Part shown: piece after piece, positions 21,130 through 31,773 of the stretch
How positions within the stretch are numbered: position 1 is the first letter of the stretch
Layout: every line of letters begins with the position of its first letter
Source: Diplolepis rosae
Lineage: Eukaryota > Arthropoda > Insecta > Hymenoptera > Diplolepididae
Direction of reading: 5' to 3'
DNA length: 64,000 bases
Assembly: GCA_030998225.1 (NCBI GenBank)
Contig: JAPYXD010000171.1
Coordinates: 1,426,001-1,490,000 of the forward strand
Program-made: the position numbers and the translations under genes
The notes under the pieces: model-generated
The model's database searches: none
Told to the model about the DNA's origin: nothing
The model's input: only the letters and a program-made list of their open reading frames with translations

Positions 21130-21980
21130 CAACAACAGACATACACCCCGCAGGTCAAAACCCTAAATATAAACCCTTGCCATATGTACAAGGGCTTTCT
21201 AAAAAACTGTCAGGTATTCTCAAACCCTTTAATATCAAAATTGCCCCAGGCAATGAAAATTACTTGTCCAATTTTTTTAAATCAGCAAAAGATCACATTG
21301 CAAAGCTAGATACCGCTGACGTAGTTTACAATATCCTCTGTACAGGTTGCACTGCATCCTACATAGGTACAACTAAACGTCCACTCAAAACTAGGATTAG
21401 CGAACATAAAAAAGATGTCTTCAACCCCCCTAATAAATGGACTGCATTAACTTAACATGCCTGGAACCAAGACCATAAATTCGATTTTAATGCAGTGAAC
21501 ATAGTTGACAGATCTAGGAATTATAACAAACGAATGATATTAGAAATGACCCATATAGCCGGTAGGTATACATTGTACCATAGTTTTAGATGCCCAATGT
21601 TCCAATTGCCTATAAAATCACCAGAAGTCACTATATTTGAAAAGCAGTGTTTGACGAAGATTATGAAAGGAATGCGTTGGCAAAAATTGCAAGTATATAT
21701 CAAATATAGGCGGTAGAGAGCGCTTCAGGGAAATGTACAGGAATCCTGCATCTTGCAATCCTCGCAGTTTTTGCTAACACATTCCTTTCACAATCTTCGT
21801 CTAACACTGCTTTTCAAATATAGTGACGTCTGGTGATTTTATGGGCAATTGAAACTTTGGGCAACTAAAACTATGGTACAATGTATACCTACCCATATAG
21901 CCAGCAAATCTGATATTGTTAATCAAAGAACAGACACAGAAAATCTATTTGTTTTTTACCTGCCCCTCTTAAGCAATTAA
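21130..21980 (+). pseudogene. Penelope GIY-YIG endonuclease domain, interrupted
   Basis: The frame reads PYVQGLSKKLSGILKPFNI (connector), then VVYNILCTGCTASYIG, TKRPLKTRISEHKKDV (the GIY-YIG core with its Arg), a TAA stop at 21453, HAWNQDHKFDFN, RNYNKRMILEMTHI, and after an insertion SKSDIVNQRTDTENLF up to TAA at 21978-21980. GIY-YIG nucleases nick target DNA for Penelope retrotransposition. One stop and a 333-bp foldback (21561-21893) break it; removing the insert restores the phase of the C-terminal tail. The RT half is absent. Confidence 0.85.
21561..21893. mobile_element. Mutator-like foldback with 9-bp target duplication
   Basis: GGTAGGTATACATTGTACCA at the left and the complement TGGTACAATGTATACCTACC at the right; the arms pair almost to the centre near 21727. 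The flanks repeat CATATAGCC (21552-21560 and 21894-21902). Nine-base duplications with long inverted repeats are typical of Mutator-like elements. It is inserted in the GIY-YIG frame, so it is younger than the Penelope copy. Confidence 0.75.
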
Positions 21981-22734
21981 CTTAAACCTTTAAAAATGTA
22001 TATTTTTCATCAAATTCAAAAATACACTTCTCTTGGCAATTTAAAAAAAAATTTACAATGTTGTAAATGCTCGGGATTTTTACAAAATTGCTATATTACA
22101 AAGTGAACGTTAAGATTTAACGACATTTATAATGTTTTTTAGTAAAGGCACCTTAAAATTGTGAAAAAACGGTTTCCAAAAAAAAATTTTATTTATTTTT
22201 TTTAATATTATGTAACGTAACATTGAGGTTTCATAAAACGTATATTTAAACTGTCAAACTGTAACCGAATTTTATCAAATTTATCAACAAATTGCAAAAC
22301 TTTAACAAAAATTTCAGGTGTGGGTAACTGCACTAAATTCCATTTACCCAAAAACGTAAAATCATTTTTGTTACAAGTTTCATAATTCCATGTATGGGTA
22401 TTAGAACATTTAACACTTTGTATCTGCATTAAAAACTCCAAAAAAACGTAAAATTATTCCTGTTACAAGTTTCATGATTCCCAGATACAGGTATCAGAAC
22501 ATTCAACTCAATTTAATTTCAATCTTAATCTCGCGACACTGTGACTGAATAAAAAACCCCAGTCACATGTTTCAGGAGATTGCGGTAGAAATTTCTAACC
22601 GTTAAATACAGACTGTTGTGAGTCATTTCAAATTTCATAGCCCTCTTTTGTCACAGTATTCTGGTAATCTTGTGGACTTTTTTACACACTTTTTTTCTCT
22701 CCTTTTCCTTTAACCGAGACCAATTTTATAGTTT

Positions 22735-22990
22735 CATATTACAGTTCATTTATATCGTTTTACCACAATGTTTATCCGTCACACGTGCCATTTTTTAACT
22801 TTCTCCCTTTAGTATTTTTACAGAAAAAAATTTGTGTACAGTTTTATTTTATTGCAACTTTAGTTATTTAGTCCAATTTTATATTTTCACACTTGTAGTT
22901 CTTTTACATCATTTTTTATCACAATGTTTATCCGTCACGCGGGCAATTTTTAAGTTTGTTCCTTAGGATTTTTTATAGAAATAAGTTCTC
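22735..22990 (+). repeat. Penelope pLTR tandem units, about 154 bp
   Basis: ACAATGTTTATCCGTCAC occurs at about 22767 and 22920, with matching flanks (CCAATTTTATA.TTTCA, TTTTACATCATTTT). The same units, inverted, make up 63660-64000. Confidence 0.7.
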
Positions 22991-23040
22991 ACTGATGAGG
23001 ACTCCAATCTGAGTCGAAACGTTTGAAAACATGAAACATT
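22985..23040 (+). ncRNA. Hammerhead-like core in the Penelope B terminal repeat
   Basis: CTGATGA (22992-22998), the stem GACTC/GAGTC around CAATCT, then GAAAC: the conserved boxes and stem II of a hammerhead ribozyme in the right order. CTCA just before the core can pair with TGAG about 25 bases after it (stem I candidate). Hammerheads are known in Penelope terminal repeats, which supports the call. I could not identify a convincing stem III and cleavage triplet, so activity is uncertain. Confidence 0.6.
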
Positions 23041-23397
23041 GAGTTACATTTTTTTAGACCTTAAAGCCAACTAAGAACATCAACAATATTTTAATATTGT
23101 TCATGTTTTTCAAAGTTCCCTTTACGCTATTCATTTTGATTGTTTCTACATTTGTTCTCGCGAATTGTGTCCTCGGTAAAGTAGATCTATTAATTTTTCA
23201 CTTGAAAAATGTTCAGACAGGATGTAAACAATCTGACAGGTGTTGACACGGATGCACACATGCATCGTTTACACAGATATGGACACATTAAATAGTCAAA
23301 TGAGTGGGAGCCCCTTGTGTGTTCTGAGTATAGAGGGCGGACTTGCTCAAAGTGTTCGCAGTATCGCGACTCGAGTGTACATTACGAAGTAAATACT

Positions 23398-23475
23398 TCC
23401 GCCATAGGATGAAAACAGGCCGACGTTTGTCGACGCAACAACTGACTTTTCATCCTATGGTGGAAGTATTTACTT
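23398..23475. repeat. Palindrome in family M sub-terminus
   Basis: CATAGGATGAAAA..GACGTTTGTCGACG..TTTTCATCCTATGG. The same unit, inverted, is at 29322-29384. Confidence 0.7.
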
Positions 23476-23513
23476 CGTAATGTACTTCACCAATTCGGAC
23501 ACGCCCTTGGATT

Positions 23514-24051
23514 GATCGTCATTTTCCAGAATAATTCTTCTAAACCGTATTTCAGCGCTCTGCTGTACGGAATCTGACCATTTTTCGACTTTTTCACACG
23601 TAACCGACAACTTTTATGCTGTAATATTTGTTTGTAAGTGTAATCTTATTTTTACTGTAATCTTTGATGCATTTTTCTAACTTTTATTGGAATGAAATTT
23701 ATAATCAAGTAGTTCAACATGTGTCTAATGAACGACATTTCTTTATTTGAAGCTTCTCTTCCTGTCAAAGAAATATATTAAAATAGGTTATATTTATAAA
23801 AAATGTATTCCAATGCATAAGGAATTATGTGTAAAACAGTCAAAAATAGGCCAGATTCTGTACAGCAGAGGCGCTAAAATTCGGTTTAGAAGAATTATTC
23901 TATTCCCCGACTCCACGAATTATTCCGAAAAACTACGACGTGACTAATGGCTTGTAATATGGGGCAAAATTCGTCAAGCGTACCCGCCTAAAACGTTTTT
24001 GTCTCCGTTTTCCTTGAAAGTCCGCGAAATTATTGTCCTGGTGAACCTCTT
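23514..24051. other. No gene; one dispersed repeat
   Basis: About 23865-23960 resembles 31045-31150 (GGCGCT..AATTCGGT, ATTATTCCG.AAAACT.CGACGTG). The short frame at 23747-23947 is not recognised. Confidence 0.4.
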
Positions 24052-24626
24052 TTAATTCCCCAAAGAGAACGTCTCTAGTTCGACGGGTTGTCAGTATACA
24101 GGGGCTCGAATTTTCAACCTTTTACCGCGCACGCTGATACTCAATTAACCATAACGTCTTCAAAAGTTATCCAAATTAATTTTTTATGGAGGTCTTAGAA
24201 ACGTTCTTTCATCAGCTTTACGCTGAAAGCAATAGTTTTAGATAAAAAAAATTATTTGAGCTTCATTTTTTAATTTTAAACATATTTTTGAGTTTTTCTC
24301 CAAGTGCGGTCGTTAATGTTCTTTCCAAAATTATGTTCAAAAAAAAGCTTTACATTTTCCCTTTAGAATGAGCCATAGTCGAAAGTGGGGCGAAAGAAAT
24401 TGGTGGAGATACATAACTCTTCTTGCGCGCGGTTTCTGCGTCGCAGTGCAGCTAGGCGCCACGATCACGACGTACCGTCCATTGGAAACTGATTTAATTG
24501 TACTTTGTATAATTTGTTCGCAAAACAGTTATTTTTGACTGATACGAAATTAAAAATAAAAATGAATTTGTAATTTGGGGTGATTTTTTAGTGTGAGTCC
24601 CCTCGCCTCTCACATCGAAAATTGAG

Positions 24627-26447
24627 TCAAATAATTTGTTTATTACAGTATATTACTGTGTTTGCTGATGCAAATCTACTCTTAAGTTCTTGAGCTGTGA
24701 TGGCGTGATTTTCTTTGGCACTAAAGAATACTAAAGTTTCAACTAAATTTTTCTTTGCCCATTGATACAAGGCATCAGCAGTCAAAATCGTATCTTTAGA
24801 TGACGCTTGTAGGCTAGCACGCGCTGCGAGTCTTTTTAAATTTCCCTCAATACCATCACAACGGCCTTTTCCGTGCGCCGTTGCATGGAAATGCCACTCG
24901 GCTGGCATACCAAAATCCATTTCATGGTGGAGCAAATTGATGAAGTTATATTTATTTTTAAAGTGCTGGGCGGCTCCATCTGTAAAATAAATCATTTTTC
25001 TGGGTTGGAAATTCTCTTTCAAATAGTGTGTAATAATTTTTTGCAATTCGTACACAGCAATTGTGTCATTTGTCAAGCAGTCTGATAACATAGCAAGACT
25101 GCGGTGCTTTAGAATGCTGTCCTCTTTATAATAAATTACCACTGTAAAAATGGTAGCTTGATCATTGTTCCAATGAAAAGACTCAGCTGCATTCTGGACT
25201 ACAAAGGCATAGTTTTCAGTGAAATCACAAAGGATAAGAAATTCTCCTTCTTTCAGTGTGTCCTTAAGGTTTTTGAAGAGATACGACTGTTGTTTGGCTG
25301 TAAAAGAGTGAGGTTTAAGCTTAACCCTTAGATGACACACTTCAAAATAATTGCTTAAATGACACAAGGGGTCTTTTGAACCCCAGCGTGAAAAAGTGTC
25401 GATATTTCATAGAGTTTTCAATATATTGCTCTGAAAATTTAACAGGATCTATTTGAATACTTCTGAAACAATGGTATAACATGACCTTGATCAGATTTTG
25501 TTGTGAACATATTGTTAAAAATTATTAAAAAATTGTTTTCTTAAATTTTCGATTTTTCACGTAAATAACCACATCTTTGTTAATTTTGAATATTTTTTGC
25601 TAAAAATTGAAGGAAGTAAGCTTGAAGTACTACACTTTAAGGTAGAACTGGTAGTTATTGTGAGCTCACACTGTGGCAAGCGTTCGCAAATCTGTTCAGC
25701 AAAATCTTCTGCGTCTGTTATTTCCGTGCGTAACGTACTTCTGTCAGTTTGTTGCCAAGTCTGGAATTCTACTCTTTTAATATACTGGTCTACGAGAACT
25801 AATTTTATAAAGTCCTTAAGTGCGCTTGTACAAGGACACGCTGTGCATTCAGTCAAGTAGCTTTCTGAAGTCGGAACGCTACACATAATCCTGTTCATAG
25901 CATCATGATAAGTCTTAATGGGGGACAAATTTTCGCAGGTTGTTTCTTTTAAATATACACAAACACGAACAGTATGCGTACCACTGGCTGCAGCGAGTAT
26001 GCAATTTCGGGGTCTAAGCTGAGAGAATTTTGATAAGCAAATTTTAACTGTAGGATTCTGAGCCTTAAAATTTGCATATAATTCAGGAAGATTGCACAGA
26101 ATTAACTTTTTTTGAACGTGCTCACGGGAGCCATCATCTTTTATTACGGAAACGAAATCTTACATGACAGGCATTATACGACTATTCTCATCATCAAGGT
26201 AAAATTTTTTGACCAAATTTTCAATCTCGGAATCTAAAGTGTTACCTTTCTTTAAATTAGGAGAAGTTAAAATACCATTCTCAGCTACTAATTTCTTAGG
26301 CTTTCAAGTTTGACGTTCAGAAGCACCAAATTCTTTAGCCAATCTTCTGCGGCCCCAAGATTTCGGAGCAAGAGTTAAAAGTAACACTTTTTCTGAATTA
26401 CTTGCAGATTCTTGAAATGTTTCTTTTATTTGCTCAAGAACCTCCAT
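24627..26447 (-). pseudogene. Transposase of element T (superfamily uncertain)
   Basis: From ATG 26447: MEVLEQIKETFQE, LTLAPKSWGRRRLAKEFGAS, a stop, LVKKFYLDDENSRIMPVM, a stop, LILCNLPELYANFKA, RPRNCILAAASGTH, CTACPCTSALKDF, TWQQTDRSTL; then an insertion (25325-25636); then KPHSFTAKQQ, LILCDFTENYAFV, FHWNNDQATIF, MIYFTDGAAQHFKN, EWHFHATAHGKGRCDGIEGN and RLAARASL. I read this as a DDE-type transposase (Asp in CDFTEN and TDGAAQ; Glu candidate in EWHF or IEGN), of a kind often annotated 'uncharacterized' in arthropods and cnidarians; Sola-like is a guess. About 500 codons; two stops, the insertion and possibly a frameshift at its junction inactivate it. Confidence 0.65.
25325..25636. mobile_element. 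piggyBac-type MITE inserted in transposase T
   Basis: TTAA (25321-25324), CCCTTAGATGACACACTTCA at the left; degenerate GAAGTACTACACT then TTAA (25637-25640) at the right. The left end matches the inverse of 16870-16902 (family X), linking it to 1071. About 312 bp; it interrupts the coding sequence. Confidence 0.65.
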
Positions 26448-26985
26448 TGCGACGTAATGATTTTCATCAGAACAATCAGTTTTAGATTTTTCAAACTTGA
26501 ATAATAATTATTTGGTTAAAAAATGCAGTTTGTAGTCGATTATTTGTAGTCGACTAGAAACCGTACATTCTGAATTTGAAGCATGGGTGCTCGCGAGGCA
26601 GAAGCCGCACGCAAGGAGTGTTATATATCTCCACCAATTTCTTTCTTCCGACTTTCGACCATGGCTCATTTTAAAGGGAAAAAATCAAACTTTTTTTTAA
26701 ACTTAATTTTGGAAAGAAAATTAACGACCGCACTTGGAGAAAAACTCAAAAATATGTTTAAAATTAAAAAATGATGCTCAAATAATTTTTTTTATCTAAA
26801 ACTATTGCTTTCAGCGTAAAGCTGATGAAAAAACGTTTCTAAGACCTCCATAAAAAATTAATTTGGATAACTTTTGAAGACGTTATGGTTAATTGAGTAT
26901 CAGCGTGCGCGGTAAAAGGTTGAAAATTCGAGCCCCTGTATACTGACAACCCGTCGAACTAGAGACGTTCTCTTTGAGGAATTAA

Positions 26986-27597
26986 AAAACACTGCGTTCC
27001 AGCGTTAACATTTCCTGTGAATTGACGGGGCCGACATAGCTACATTGGCGATGGCAGCACGTTAACCTAACGTTATAAAGGCGCCAATGCTCCTTCCCAT
27101 CAATGCAACGGGATTTGCCGTATAACCTGACGGTTTTTTTCACCAGTGTACCTTTGCATGCATGCAAGTTGTCATGGTATCATTTTATATTAATAACTCC
27201 TGTTTGTTGTTCTTTAATTATATACATGCATACAAAACACAATAGTGGATTAAAGTAATCGACACATTATTTTACACTTCCATTAAACACTTTTTTTGAA
27301 CAACCTCGAACATACTACTTATGTAAAAAATGCACCAACGCTTTCAATTTTATACTTCTATTAATAGTTTCAAATAAAGAATGTTCACAAATATTTACAA
27401 ATATTAACTTTAATCTGCGGTTATTCTAGAATATTTTGAGCGAACAGAAGGAAGCGTCCATTTTTTACGCCACTTGCATTCGCGCTATCAATTGAGAAGT
27501 TTTTGCACCTTTTCCATGTACTTACGACAAAAACATGCTCAACTTTTGTAAAGTGCATGCATAAGAGATTGGTCTCATATCTATTCTCCATGACACT
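26986..27597. other. Nothing recognised
   Basis: No inverted repeat, tandem array or convincing frame. Slightly more GC at 27000-27130. Confidence 0.4.
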
Positions 27598-28260
27598 ATT
27601 CTTGACTTCGTGCTCACAAAGTGAGCACGTAATTGATTCAGAAGAAAGCCGCTGCCATCTTCGGCAACTGCAGAATGTTACCGAGCGTTCTCGAATCGTC
27701 GCAATCTCAGTGACGCATCATTGCTTTTTCCCCGTCAAAATTTTTCTTTTATATTTTGGGGAAATCGCAATAAATTCGAAGAAAAAATGTAAGTGTATTG
27801 TTATTCGATTTTAATTGATTAGGCATTTGCGCGGTTATAAATTTTTTTTCTGTTTAGATAGTTTGGTTAGGTTTCTCTATCATTTATTGTTTTCCCTGCA
27901 AATTAATATAATTTCTGTCTTTTCATCGACATAAATTAATACAAAATAACTTTTGCAAATAACTTTTTTTAAAATTTATTAACAAATTTATTAAAAAAAC
28001 AAATAACTTAATTTCTAATTATATTAATTTGCAGGAAAAATAATAAATGATAGAGAAACCTAGCCAAACTATCTAAACAGAAAAAAATTTATAACCGCGC
28101 AAATGCCTAATCAATTAAAATCGAATAACAATACACTTACCTTTTTTCTTCGAATTCATCGCGACTTCCCCAAAATATAACATTCGGCAGTTTCCGAAGA
28201 TGACAGCGCCTCATTTCTGAATCAATTACGTGCTCACTTTGTGAGCACGAAGTCAAGAAT
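27598..28260. mobile_element. Foldback MITE with palindromic ends
   Basis: ATTCTTGACTTCGTGCTCAC at the left and its complement at the right; each end contains CGTGCTCAC(AA)AGTGAGCACG, itself a palindrome. The arms pair nearly throughout, including ATAACCGCGCAAATGCCTAA; the centre is AT-rich. GTAAGT/TTGCAG-like words are by-products of the palindrome. No frame. Confidence 0.85.
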
Positions 28261-28343
28261 CAGGCTCTCGGCCCAAATCTTGTGCATCAGCTCCTAGTAA
28301 CACAATATTGGAATTGAACATAATAGTATATTACGTGCCTAGG

Positions 28344-28547
28344 CGCACAATGAGTGTTATTGCGTGACGAGCGACAATGCTCGCAGGAGATCGAAGCCAA
28401 GGCGTAGTCGACGCGTAGGTGAGGCGTAGTCGAGGTGTAGCCGATGCGTAGTCGAGAAGTAGCTGAGGCAAAGCCGAGACGAAGCCGAAGCGCGATCAGT
28501 CCTGCGAGCATTGTCGCGAGTCTCGTAATTTCCCGAATTGTGTGCAT
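28344..28547. repeat. Foldback enclosing a 12-bp minisatellite
   Basis: Outer arms GCGACAATGCTCGCAGGAG / CTGCGAGCATTGTCGC. Between them (28397-28490) runs a degenerate 11-12-bp repeat of GAGGCGTAGTCG, drifting to GAGACGAAGCCG. GC-rich compared with the surroundings. Confidence 0.75.
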
Positions 28548-28987
28548 TGGCAGGTATTCTATTTTATGTGACTTCGGTGCGTATACGAGTTTTTATGCGT
28601 ACACTCGAATCTAATCTAGTATTGTAGTTGTTTGCGGCACTAGTCATTACACTTGATATGTCACGACTAGTCCCAGCCATTTTATTATTATTATTATTTT
28701 ATCTTTTAGACCAGAGGGCTCGTTTGTTGCCAACACCGACGATTATCCTTCTGCCGTAGGGACTAGGGGAGTGTCCGAATTAGCGAAGTACATTACGAAG
28801 TAAATACTTCTATCATTTTAAAACTAAATACTTGGCGAAATTCCAGCTCGTGTTCTATGAAGTTCAGCCGTGATAGATTAGTCTCCTTATATCCATTCCC
28901 CATGCCTTCTACTTTCAAAAAGCCATGGAGAATAGACATAAGGAGACCAAAGTAGTGCAATTGGAAGTAAACACGTTTTTACTCAAA

Positions 28988-29120
28988 TACATCGATAGTT
29001 TCACGAATTTCCGGAGGTGTGGCGCTATTATAGCTTAGACAAATTGCATTTACAAAGGATGGAATTTATCTAAGCGATAATAACGCCACACCTCGGGAAG
29101 TTTGTGAAACTATCGATGTA
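28988..29120. repeat. Strong palindrome
   Basis: TACATCGATAGTTTCACGAA at the left; its near-complement ends ..TGTGAAACTATCGATGTA. Inner pairing GAGGTGTGGCG/CGCCACACCTC. Confidence 0.8.
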
Positions 29121-29540
29121 TTTCCTTCAAAAATGAGCTCGAATTTTGTATTTGTGTTTTAATATATTTCTTTGACAGAAACCCAAAGAATTTATTATTA
29201 CCTTTTATGAATCCCCATTGTGGCAAGGGTAATTCTATTTCATGCAATAATTCTTAAAAGCTTTTAAATATCTGGGGCGTGTCCGAATTAGTGAAGTACA
29301 TTACGAAGTCAATACTTCTATCATAGGATGAAAAGAGTTAGTTGTTGCGTCGACAAACGTCGGCCTGTTTTCATCCTATGGCGGAAAAAAATCTGACTAT
29401 AATAGTAAGAACACTTGTCATGCTTTGGTAGCAGGTTTCGTTCTTGCTACCCTGGTGAAAAAATCATACATTTTAAGCAGGGATCCCTTCATGCTGGAAA
29501 GTACCAAGTTTCATGCTTTTAGAGCAGTTGTGCCTTGCGA

Positions 29541-29725
29541 AAGTAGTTCGAACTTCGCCTTACTATAGTTGCAAGAAACCCATCCTATTTCAGTATGAGT
29601 TCCCTTACAACCGAGATGTTAGACCACGCCTAATTTCGAACGTAGCACTTCACGTGTTCTCTCGGTTGTATGTAAGAGAACTCATACTGAAATAGGATGA
29701 GTTCCTTACAACCATAGTCAGGCGA
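29541..29725. repeat. Strong palindrome
   Basis: ATCCTATTTCAGTATGAGTT and ACAACCGAG return as CTCGGTTGT and AACTCATACTGAAATAGGAT; a looser outer pair follows (CTATAGTTG/CAACCATAG). Confidence 0.75.
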
Positions 29726-29990
29726 GAACATTGCTCTGACAGCATATGACACTAGCAATAATGGCATGCGCTTGCTTCTTTTATAGTATAATACATTTCA
29801 TGCTACAAATGCACGAGTTGATTCCAATACTGGTAGAAGCTCATGTCAATTTCGCACATTAAATTCGGTGCTTTAATAGGAAGACCTCAGCCTACTATAA
29901 TAGTTAGATTTTTTTCAACGTGTATGGTGGAAGTATTTACTTCATAATGTACTTAGCCAATTCGGTCATGCTCCTGATTCTTTCTACATT

Positions 29991-30280
29991 TACTGCTCCT
30001 CTTATGTTTTCCTTTCTTACTCATATCTGCAGATTTAAAGCATACAAATAAATTTAACATTAATTTCTACAATCCACTGAATCTCCGAGACCAATATATT
30101 TTAAAATCTATTATAAGAACTTGCATTGTGTATTTTTTAATAAATTGAATTTGAAAATGATATTGAAAATTAAAAACAAAAGGGACTTTTTGAATAAAAC
30201 GAATTTTACACAACTACTTTAACCGCATTTATAGACAAACATATATAATTTTTAAAAATAGTTACTTTATTTTATATTTG
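29991..30280. other. AT-rich, nothing recognised
   Basis: No structure found. Confidence 0.4.
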
Positions 30281-30410
30281 AAGAATTTGAAAATCTTTCT
30301 GTGGTATAAAGACGCTTTCGACTGCGCTGGGATTCGAGCCCAGGTCTTTCTATTGCCGGTCGACTGCTCTAACCACTGAGCTACACAGGCGTCCGACATC
30401 TAATTCTCCA
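30281..30410 (-). repeat. tRNA-derived (SINE-like) head, copy 1
   Basis: The complement of 30320-30390 has a box A (TAGCTCAGTGG), a box B (GGCTCGAATCC), a perfect T stem (CTGGG/CCCAG) and a D stem (AGCTC/GAGC), in a 71-nt tRNA-sized layout. The anticodon stem is badly paired and the nucleotide before the anticodon is C, so it is not a working tRNA. The repeat unit around it runs from AAGAATTTGAAAATC to TCTAATTCTCCA and recurs 340 bp on. Confidence 0.75.
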
Positions 30411-30479
30411 CAGGAAGATCTCCTTATATCGCCAAGTGGCTCTGCCTTGCGGCTGTAAATTGATTTCAAATTTATCAGG

Positions 30480-30876
30480 TGAGTTTGAAATTTTTGTCAC
30501 TGCCTACATTATCGGAGGTTCACTAGTCGCGTATCAGATAGGATACGTTGTCGACAGGTGTCCTCGTAGACAATTTTAAAATCTTATATCGCAAATAATG
30601 CAATTGAATTCAAATATTTAAAGAATTTGAAAATCTTTCTGTGGGAAAAAAGACGCTTTCGACTGCGCTGGGATTCGAGCCCAGGTCTTTTGATTGCCGG
30701 TCGACTGCTCTAACCACTGAGCTACACAGGCGTCCGACATCTAATTCTCCAGCATTATTTGCGATATAAGAGTTTGAAATTGTCTACGAGGACACCTGTC
30801 GACAATGTATCCTATCTGATACGCGACTAGTGAACCACTGATGATGTAGGCAGTGACAAAAATTTCAAACTCACCT
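30480..30876. repeat. Inverted repeat flanking the second tRNA-like head
   Basis: 30480-30603 (GTGAGTTTGAAATTTTTGTC..GCGATATAAG-type block) is the inverse of 30752-30876. A diverged third copy lies at 33887-34010. The arms are probably the SINE body in opposite orientations. Confidence 0.75.
30621..30751 (-). repeat. tRNA-derived (SINE-like) head, copy 2
   Basis: Nearly identical to 30281-30410, with the tRNA-like part at 30661-30731 and the same boxes A and B. It differs at the 3' side of the anticodon stem (TCAAA instead of TAGAA). Confidence 0.75.
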
Positions 30877-30879
30877 AAT

Positions 30880-31773
30880 TAATTTGAAATCACTTTATTT
30901 TATTCTTCGACTTTTTACACTTTCACTATTTTATTCTTCTCTTTCTTATTCGATTGCTATCCATTTTATTTTACTTTATACAGTAATACAAGAGATTCCT
31001 AACCTCACTCTGTCACGAGAGCTTTTACTATTAATATGCGCAGTGCGGACGCAGTGGCGCTGGAATTCGGTCCAAACGAATTGTTTACTTTTGCGTCTCT
31101 ATGTATTATTCCGCAAAACTCCGACGTGCCCAATGGCTTTGATATGTCTCTTTATACTATTATGTGGGCTGTGCATAAAACTTAGGTCTCCTTACCATTG
31201 AGTGATTAGAGCCTGGGGCGCTTGATAGTTTCAAAATGGAAATAGCCATATATTTTATATCAGCAATTAACAATGATGAATTGACGACCTAGTCGAGTGT
31301 GTGTAATGGCGGTTCTAGATCTACTTTTAAAAGCAGAATATTTTTAATACTATTGTTATATTTAACTAAACTGTCAAAGTTTTATTTTCTTGTATACATT
31401 TACTGAATATAAGCGAACTGATTTTTCGTATTACAATAATTAAAATAAAAACCCCTATTCCTGGAGTTCAATTACTTCTTGCACATCTCAAAAGGTCAAG
31501 AGGTGTGTATTAAGTGGGACTAGATATTTATAAAAATAACCACGAAACTGCGAAAAATGCAGATTGTCGGGTGTACCAAGGTATCCAGGTCGTCTTCTTG
31601 TACAAAGTCCACTACAACCCTTAACCCAAGTTTCTCTTTGTATTTCATAAATAAGGATTTTGAGGATTTGTTGTATTTATTGAAAATTTACGTATAATTT
31701 ATATATCTACGAGAATGTTAAAGTTGCAATAAAATTTCCTAAATGGACCTAGTCCAGTCACTAACCGTTCGCT
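30880..31773. other. No gene recognised
   Basis: About 31045-31150 is the dispersed repeat shared with 23865-23960. The 105-codon hydrophobic frame at 30884-31201 shows no recognisable motif and covers that repeat. Confidence 0.4.

Larger units (their letters stand above)
21066..23091 (+). mobile_element. Penelope-like element B, 5'-truncated
   Basis: Contains the GIY-YIG end of a Penelope ORF, then an AT-rich terminal region with tandem units and a hammerhead-like core. Flanks repeat ATATTGTTCATGTT (about 21052-21065 and 23092-23106), a probable target duplication. A short piece of pLTR (AATATTGTTGATGTTCTT) sits in front of the truncated ORF, the usual partial-tandem structure of Penelope elements. 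The reverse transcriptase is missing. Confidence 0.75.
20735..23513. mobile_element. MITE of family M, carrying a Penelope insertion
   Basis: Left end GGGGCGTATTCGAATTGGTG..AGTAC, right end GTACTTCACCAATTCGGACA then CGCCC. Internal inverted blocks CTCGAGTCGCGATACTGCGA (20770) and its complement (23357). The right sub-terminus has the palindrome 23398-23475 also seen at 29322-29384. Other M copies start at 28765 and 29275. The Penelope copy 21066-23091 lies between the internal blocks. Confidence 0.65.
24056..26981 (-). mobile_element. Cut-and-paste element T with about 400-bp TIRs and TTAA target site
   Basis: TTAA (24052-24055) then TTCCCCAAAGAGAACGTCTC; the right end is GAGACGTTCTCTTTGAGGAA then TTAA (26982-26985). 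The inverted arms run to about 24450 and 26590. Inside, a single transposase gene reads on the minus strand. TTAA targets with such arms fit Sola3 or Kolobok better than piggyBac, but I cannot assign the superfamily firmly. Confidence 0.75.
28765..29990. mobile_element. Family M MITE copies (M2 and M3)
   Basis: GTGTCCGAATTAGCGAAGTA begins at about 28770, and GGGCGTGTCCGAATTAGTGA at 29275. The right end TGGTGGAAGTATTTACTTCA..CCAATTCGGTCA lies at 29933-29985. Same termini as the element at 20735-23513. The M2 right end was not found, so it is either truncated or shares the end of M3. Confidence 0.6.

Noticed and set aside
27780..28040. Intron-like GTAAGT..TTGCAG in the foldback
   Set aside because: The words mirror each other across the palindrome and flank no open frame.
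30320..30390. Functional tRNA gene
   Set aside because: Boxes A and B are present, but the anticodon stem does not pair, the pre-anticodon U is C, and an almost identical copy with different anticodon-stem bases lies 340 bp away; a SINE-like head fits better.
30884..31201. 105-codon hydrophobic frame
   Set aside because: Begins in a SINE body and runs through a dispersed repeat; AT-rich frames give spurious hydrophobic proteins.
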